NCBI GenBank assembly: GCA_903837365.1
Contig: CAILUF010000083.1
Span: 1 to 9,089, forward strand
DNA length: 9,089 nucleotides
DNA from: an uncultured Alphaproteobacteria bacterium
GTDB lineage: Bacteria > Pseudomonadota > Alphaproteobacteria > Rickettsiales > UBA1997
Direction: 5' to 3'
Shown: piece by piece, positions 6,582 to 9,089 of the stretch
Position numbering within the stretch: the first letter of the stretch is position 1
How the letters are laid out: each line of letters begins with the position of its first letter
The notes under the pieces: generated by a model
What the model saw: only the letters and a program-made list of their open reading frames with translations
The model's database searches: none
Told to the model about the DNA's origin: nothing
Position numbers and translations under genes: made by a program

Positions 6582-7637
6582 ATGCGCAATCACCAATTCT
6601 TAAAAACAGCAACTTTATTTTTGTTTTTTATATTTTTTAAGCAAGCATTTGCCACAAATTTAAGAGAGGCAATTGATACTGCTCAAGCCAATAATCGCAA
6701 TATCAAGCTTGAAAAAATAAAACTTGAATCAATGAAAACTGAAAAAAATAAGGCAATCGCTGAATTTTTACCAAATGTTAGTGCTAATATTTCTCACGGG
6801 CAAAGAAACAGCTTCTATCAAGGTCAGAGCTATGATCGCTCAGCTAAGCAAAATAGTGAGGAAATAAAAATTGAGCAACCAATTTTTGATGGATTACATT
6901 CGGTTTCTAAATATCGCGAAGCAAATTATAAAATAAAATCTAGTAGCGCTAGAAACCAAAATAAAATTCAAGAAATTTCTTTTGCTACTGTGCAAAGTTA
7001 TTGTAATCTTTATCGCTATCAAGAATTGCTAAAACTTCGCAAGGAAAATAAAGAATTAGGAAAAAAATTTTTTAATTTAGTTAAGCGCAGAAAAGAAGCG
7101 AGGATCATTGATAATGCTGACATCATAAAATTTTCTTACGAAACTTCGCTTACTGAAGAAAAATATTTTGAGGTTCTCAATAGGCTTAATAAAGCCAAAT
7201 TTGATTATCAAAATGTCGTTGGCGAATTAAATGAAAATCTTATTAAGCCAGAAATTTTATTCGAGGAATTTGATAAAGATAAAATTCTTGAATTAGCATT
7301 GACCAGCAATCACAACATCAAATCTTATCACTATAACTACCTTGCTAATAAAGCAGCTTTGAATGCTCAAAAAGCTAATTTTCTTCCTAAGGTTTCGGTT
7401 GTAGCATCCGCAAGCAAGCAAGACAAAGTGGTTTATCTTAATAATCAAGATCTCAATTCCAGATCAGTTTTTTTGAATGTGGCGATACCAATTTTTCAAA
7501 AAGGTTTTGAATATGCCAATGTTAGTAAAGCTAGATATGATAGAGATATTGCCAAAGAAGAATATGAAATTTCTAAAGACGATATCGCCAAAGAAATTAA
7601 TCAAGCACTTGAAGAATATCACTTTTTTTTGAAATAA
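6582..7637 (+). CDS. tolC: TolC-family outer-membrane channel of T1SS, prematurely terminated by a frameshift
   Basis: The 351-residue product has a signal peptide (residues 1-24, cleavage after A-F-A) followed by L-R-E-A-I-D-T-A-Q-A-N-N, the start of the first TolC helix, then A-E-F-L-P-N-V-S-A-N-I-S, which leads into the first barrel strands. A second structural repeat shows K-A-N-F-L-P-K-V-S-V-V-A and I-P-I-F-Q-K-G. TolC proteins trimerise as an outer-membrane barrel with a periplasmic tunnel that docks the ABC/fusion-protein complex. Full members are about 420-480 residues. This one stops at 7635-7637, just after a run of eight T, and its last helices continue in another frame at 7631-7840. 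With one extra T the protein would be 419 residues. ATG at 6582 lies 8 bases after the barrel gene, with a weak AGG at 6575-6577. Family identity is strong; whether it is functional is uncertain. Confidence 0.9.
   Translation: MRNHQFLKTATLFLFFIFFKQAFATNLREAIDTAQANNRNIKLEKIKLESMKTEKNKAIAEFLPNVSANISHGQRNSFYQGQSYDRSAKQNSEEIKIEQPIFDGLHSVSKYREANYKIKSSSARNQNKIQEISFATVQSYCNLYRYQELLKLRKENKELGKKFFNLVKRRKEARIIDNADIIKFSYETSLTEEKYFEVLNRLNKAKFDYQNVVGELNENLIKPEILFEEFDKDKILELALTSNHNIKSYHYNYLANKAALNAQKANFLPKVSVVASASKQDKVVYLNNQDLNSRSVFLNVAIPIFQKGFEYANVSKARYDRDIAKEEYEISKDDIAKEINQALEEYHFFLK
7623..7630 (+). other. T8 homopolymer with slippery heptamer at the TolC frameshift
   Basis: The zero frame reads cac ttt ttt ttg aaa taa. 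The heptamer T TTT TTG (7625-7631) would allow a -1 slip onto the frame encoding the TolC tail, as would one extra T in the transcript. No Shine-Dalgarno-like stimulator is evident upstream, and downstream I find only a weak 4-bp stem (TGGC 7665-7668 with GCCA 7679-7682). Confidence 0.7.
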
Positions 7638-7840
7638 ATAAAACCAATAAAAAACTTTTTGAAATGGCTATTGAGCGTGCCAATATTTTTAAAAAAAGAT
7701 TGAAATCAAAAATTGAAGATCCAGTTGAAGCAATCCGTACTAGTATCGAAGCCAATGATAGAAAAATAAATTACATTGATTCCGAAATCGATTTAGTAAT
7801 TGCTCAATATAAAATAAAATATTTTTTAGGAGAGATTTAG
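7631..7840 (+). pseudogene. tolC: Out-of-frame C-terminal segment of TolC (69 codons)
   Basis: From 7631 a stop-free frame reads E-I-N-K-T-N-K-K-L-F-E-M-A-I-E-R-A and ends Q-Y-K-I-K-Y-F-L-G-E-I before TAG at 7838-7840. This is what the end of a TolC-family protein should look like: heptad-like helices, the A-x-x-R-A core, a D-P-V-E-A-I-R-T-S turn, and a terminal Y-x-x-x-x-L-G-E-L type ending. It ends two bases before the next start codon, as expected for a real gene end. It could be expressed by slippage as part of TolC. An internal ATG at 7664 could give a 58-residue piece, but no function is expected from that alone. Confidence 0.82.
7828..7833 (+). promoter_or_regulatory. Shine-Dalgarno AGGAGA for the ABC exporter gene
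   Basis: A strong AGGAGA lies 9 bases before ATG 7843, inside the last codons of the out-of-frame TolC tail. It is the clearest ribosome binding site in the window, fixes the exporter start, and suggests that this gene can be translated independently of where TolC translation ends. Confidence 0.85.
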
Positions 7841-7842
7841 TC

Positions 7843-9089
7843 ATGCAAAATCAACCACATAAAATTATCCAATCCACAGTTGAATCATGCAAGAAAGCTT
7901 TTTGGTTTTGTTTGTTATTTAGTTTTTTTATCAGCATTTTTACGCTCGCTTCATCAATTTATTCGATGCAAGTTTTGGATCGAGTTTTAAGTAGCAATAG
8001 CTTTGAAACATTGCTTTATTTGACTATCATCGTTTTAATATTTTTAATATTTCTTGGAATTTTAACGCAAATTAGAGCGATGATTTTTCTGCATATTGCT
8101 AATTGGCTGGATGAAAAATTATCAATTGCTTTATTCAATTGTAACATAGAAACGCAAGGCTCAAGCAAAAATATCGCCAGCCAAAATTTGCGTGATTTAC
8201 AAATTATTAAAACATTTATTTCTGGTACAAATTTAGCGATAATTTTTGATGCGCCATTTGCGATTATTTATTTAATCGTGATTTTTTTTATTCATCCAAT
8301 CAATGGCATTATAACTTTTATCGGTGCATTAATCATGTTGAAAATGGCTTATCTCAACGAGAAATTCACTAATAAATTGATCGATCAAACGAATCAAATG
8401 CAAAACGAAGTGATGAGAGATTTTGAAATTATTTCTTCCAACTCAGAAGTTGTTAATGCCATGGGAATGAAGGATAATGTTCGCAATAATTGGCAGAGTG
8501 GTAATGATCAATTGCGCAAAATCTCTACTGATCTGGCGAGTATCAGTAACCGAATTTCGGTAATTTCTAAAACGCTAAGAATGGCTTTGCAAATAATCAC
8601 CATGGCATCCAGCGCAATTTTAGTTATGAATAATAAAATGTCTTCGGGTGGAATTATTGCGACCTCGATTCTTGCCTCAAAAGCCCTTGCCCCATTTGAT
8701 TTGGCAATAAGTTTGTGGAGATCATTTAAAACAACTAATTCAGCTTATTTGCGACTCAATGAATCGCTAAAAAATTATATTGAAGATAAGGGAAAAATTG
8801 CATTACCAATTCCTCAAGGCAAAATCATCGTTGAGAAATTAATTTATAAATTAGAAAAATCCGATCGCCTTTTAATCAAGGGAATTTCTTTTAAAATTAA
8901 TCAAGGTGAAGTTGTTGGAATTGTTGGTTTAACGGGAAGTGGCAAAACTACTTTGGCGAGATTATTGGTTGGAGTTTTAAAGGCAAATTCAGGAATTATC
9001 AAAATCGATGACGCGAATCTTTTTGATCAAGATCTTGAAAAAATTGGCAAACATATCGGTTATTTACCGCAAGATGTTGAGCTTTTTAA
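7843..9089 (+). CDS. prtD: PrtD-type type I secretion permease/ATPase (3'-partial)
   Basis: The 415 visible residues cover the membrane domain and the first part of the ATPase; family members are about 550-600 residues, so the end lies beyond the window. Diagnostic PrtD-family segments are S-M-Q-V-L-D-R-V-L-S-S-N-S (residues 41-53), F-D-A-P-F-A-I-I-Y (135-143) with F-F-I-H-P-I-N-G (148-155), V-V-N-A-M-G-M (203-209) and S-K-A-L-A-P-F-D (279-286). Hydrophobic spans lie near 20-40, 57-77, 131-168 and 246-291. Walker A is G-L-T-G-S-G-K-T-T (362-370), and the Q-loop is Y-L-P-Q at 407-410. The signature motif, Walker B and H-loop are not reached. There is no N-terminal C39-like domain, unlike HlyB. 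It would use ATP to push the unfolded RTX protein through a fusion protein and TolC in one step. Confidence 0.95.
   Translation, partial: MQNQPHKIIQSTVESCKKAFWFCLLFSFFISIFTLASSIYSMQVLDRVLSSNSFETLLYLTIIVLIFLIFLGILTQIRAMIFLHIANWLDEKLSIALFNCNIETQGSSKNIASQNLRDLQIIKTFISGTNLAIIFDAPFAIIYLIVIFFIHPINGIITFIGALIMLKMAYLNEKFTNKLIDQTNQMQNEVMRDFEIISSNSEVVNAMGMKDNVRNNWQSGNDQLRKISTDLASISNRISVISKTLRMALQIITMASSAILVMNNKMSSGGIIATSILASKALAPFDLAISLWRSFKTTNSAYLRLNESLKNYIEDKGKIALPIPQGKIIVEKLIYKLEKSDRLLIKGISFKINQGEVVGIVGLTGSGKTTLARLLVGVLKANSGIIKIDDANLFDQDLEKIGKHIGYLPQDVELF

Noticed and set aside
7665..7682. Stem TGGC/GCCA as a frameshift-stimulating hairpin
   Set aside because: It has only four base pairs, a 10-base loop, and lies over 30 bases from the slippery site, so it is too weak and too far to count as evidence for programmed frameshifting.

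Overview
The window is AT-rich, densely coded and entirely on the + strand. It reads as part of a type I secretion (T1SS) locus of a Gram-negative bacterium. The outer-membrane proteins and TolC-type channel require a two-membrane cell. The low GC, Lys/Ile/Asn-rich proteins and PrtD-type exporter would suit an AT-rich alphaproteobacterium, possibly Rickettsiales- or Holosporales-like, but this taxonomic guess is weak and rests on composition and recollection only.

Layout: (1) 1-5919, a giant RTX protein whose beginning lies left of the window. It is open from base 1, giving 1972 visible residues, with 92 nonapeptide calcium-binding units in six arrays. Between the arrays lie beta-rich RTX-associated domains, a cadherin-like pair, and two copies of a module, one of which carries a long tyrosine-rich expansion. 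It ends in a C-terminal T1SS-type export region. (2) 5944-6573, a small outer-membrane beta-barrel protein with a freshly duplicated signal-peptide segment. (3) 6582-7637, a TolC-family outer-membrane channel that stops early in a run of eight T. Its missing C-terminus, 69 codons, follows immediately in another frame (7631-7840). (4) 7843 to the right edge, a PrtD-type T1SS permease/ATPase, cut by the window after its Walker A and Q-loop.

The gaps between genes are 24, 8 and 2 bases (the last counted from the end of the out-of-frame TolC tail). No terminator or promoter is visible in them, so the four genes look like one transcription unit: substrate, accessory barrel, outer-membrane channel, inner-membrane ABC exporter. 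A membrane-fusion (HlyD/PrtE-type) gene would be expected just downstream. The RTX protein is the obvious cargo. Its visible part has binding and structural domains and no recognisable catalytic motif, so an adhesin or surface role is the simplest inference, though an effector domain could lie in the unseen N-terminus.

The strongest oddities are the TolC frameshift at a homopolymer, the duplicated and expanded RTX module, the 36-unit uninterrupted RTX array and the in-frame 30-bp duplication in the signal peptide of the barrel protein.
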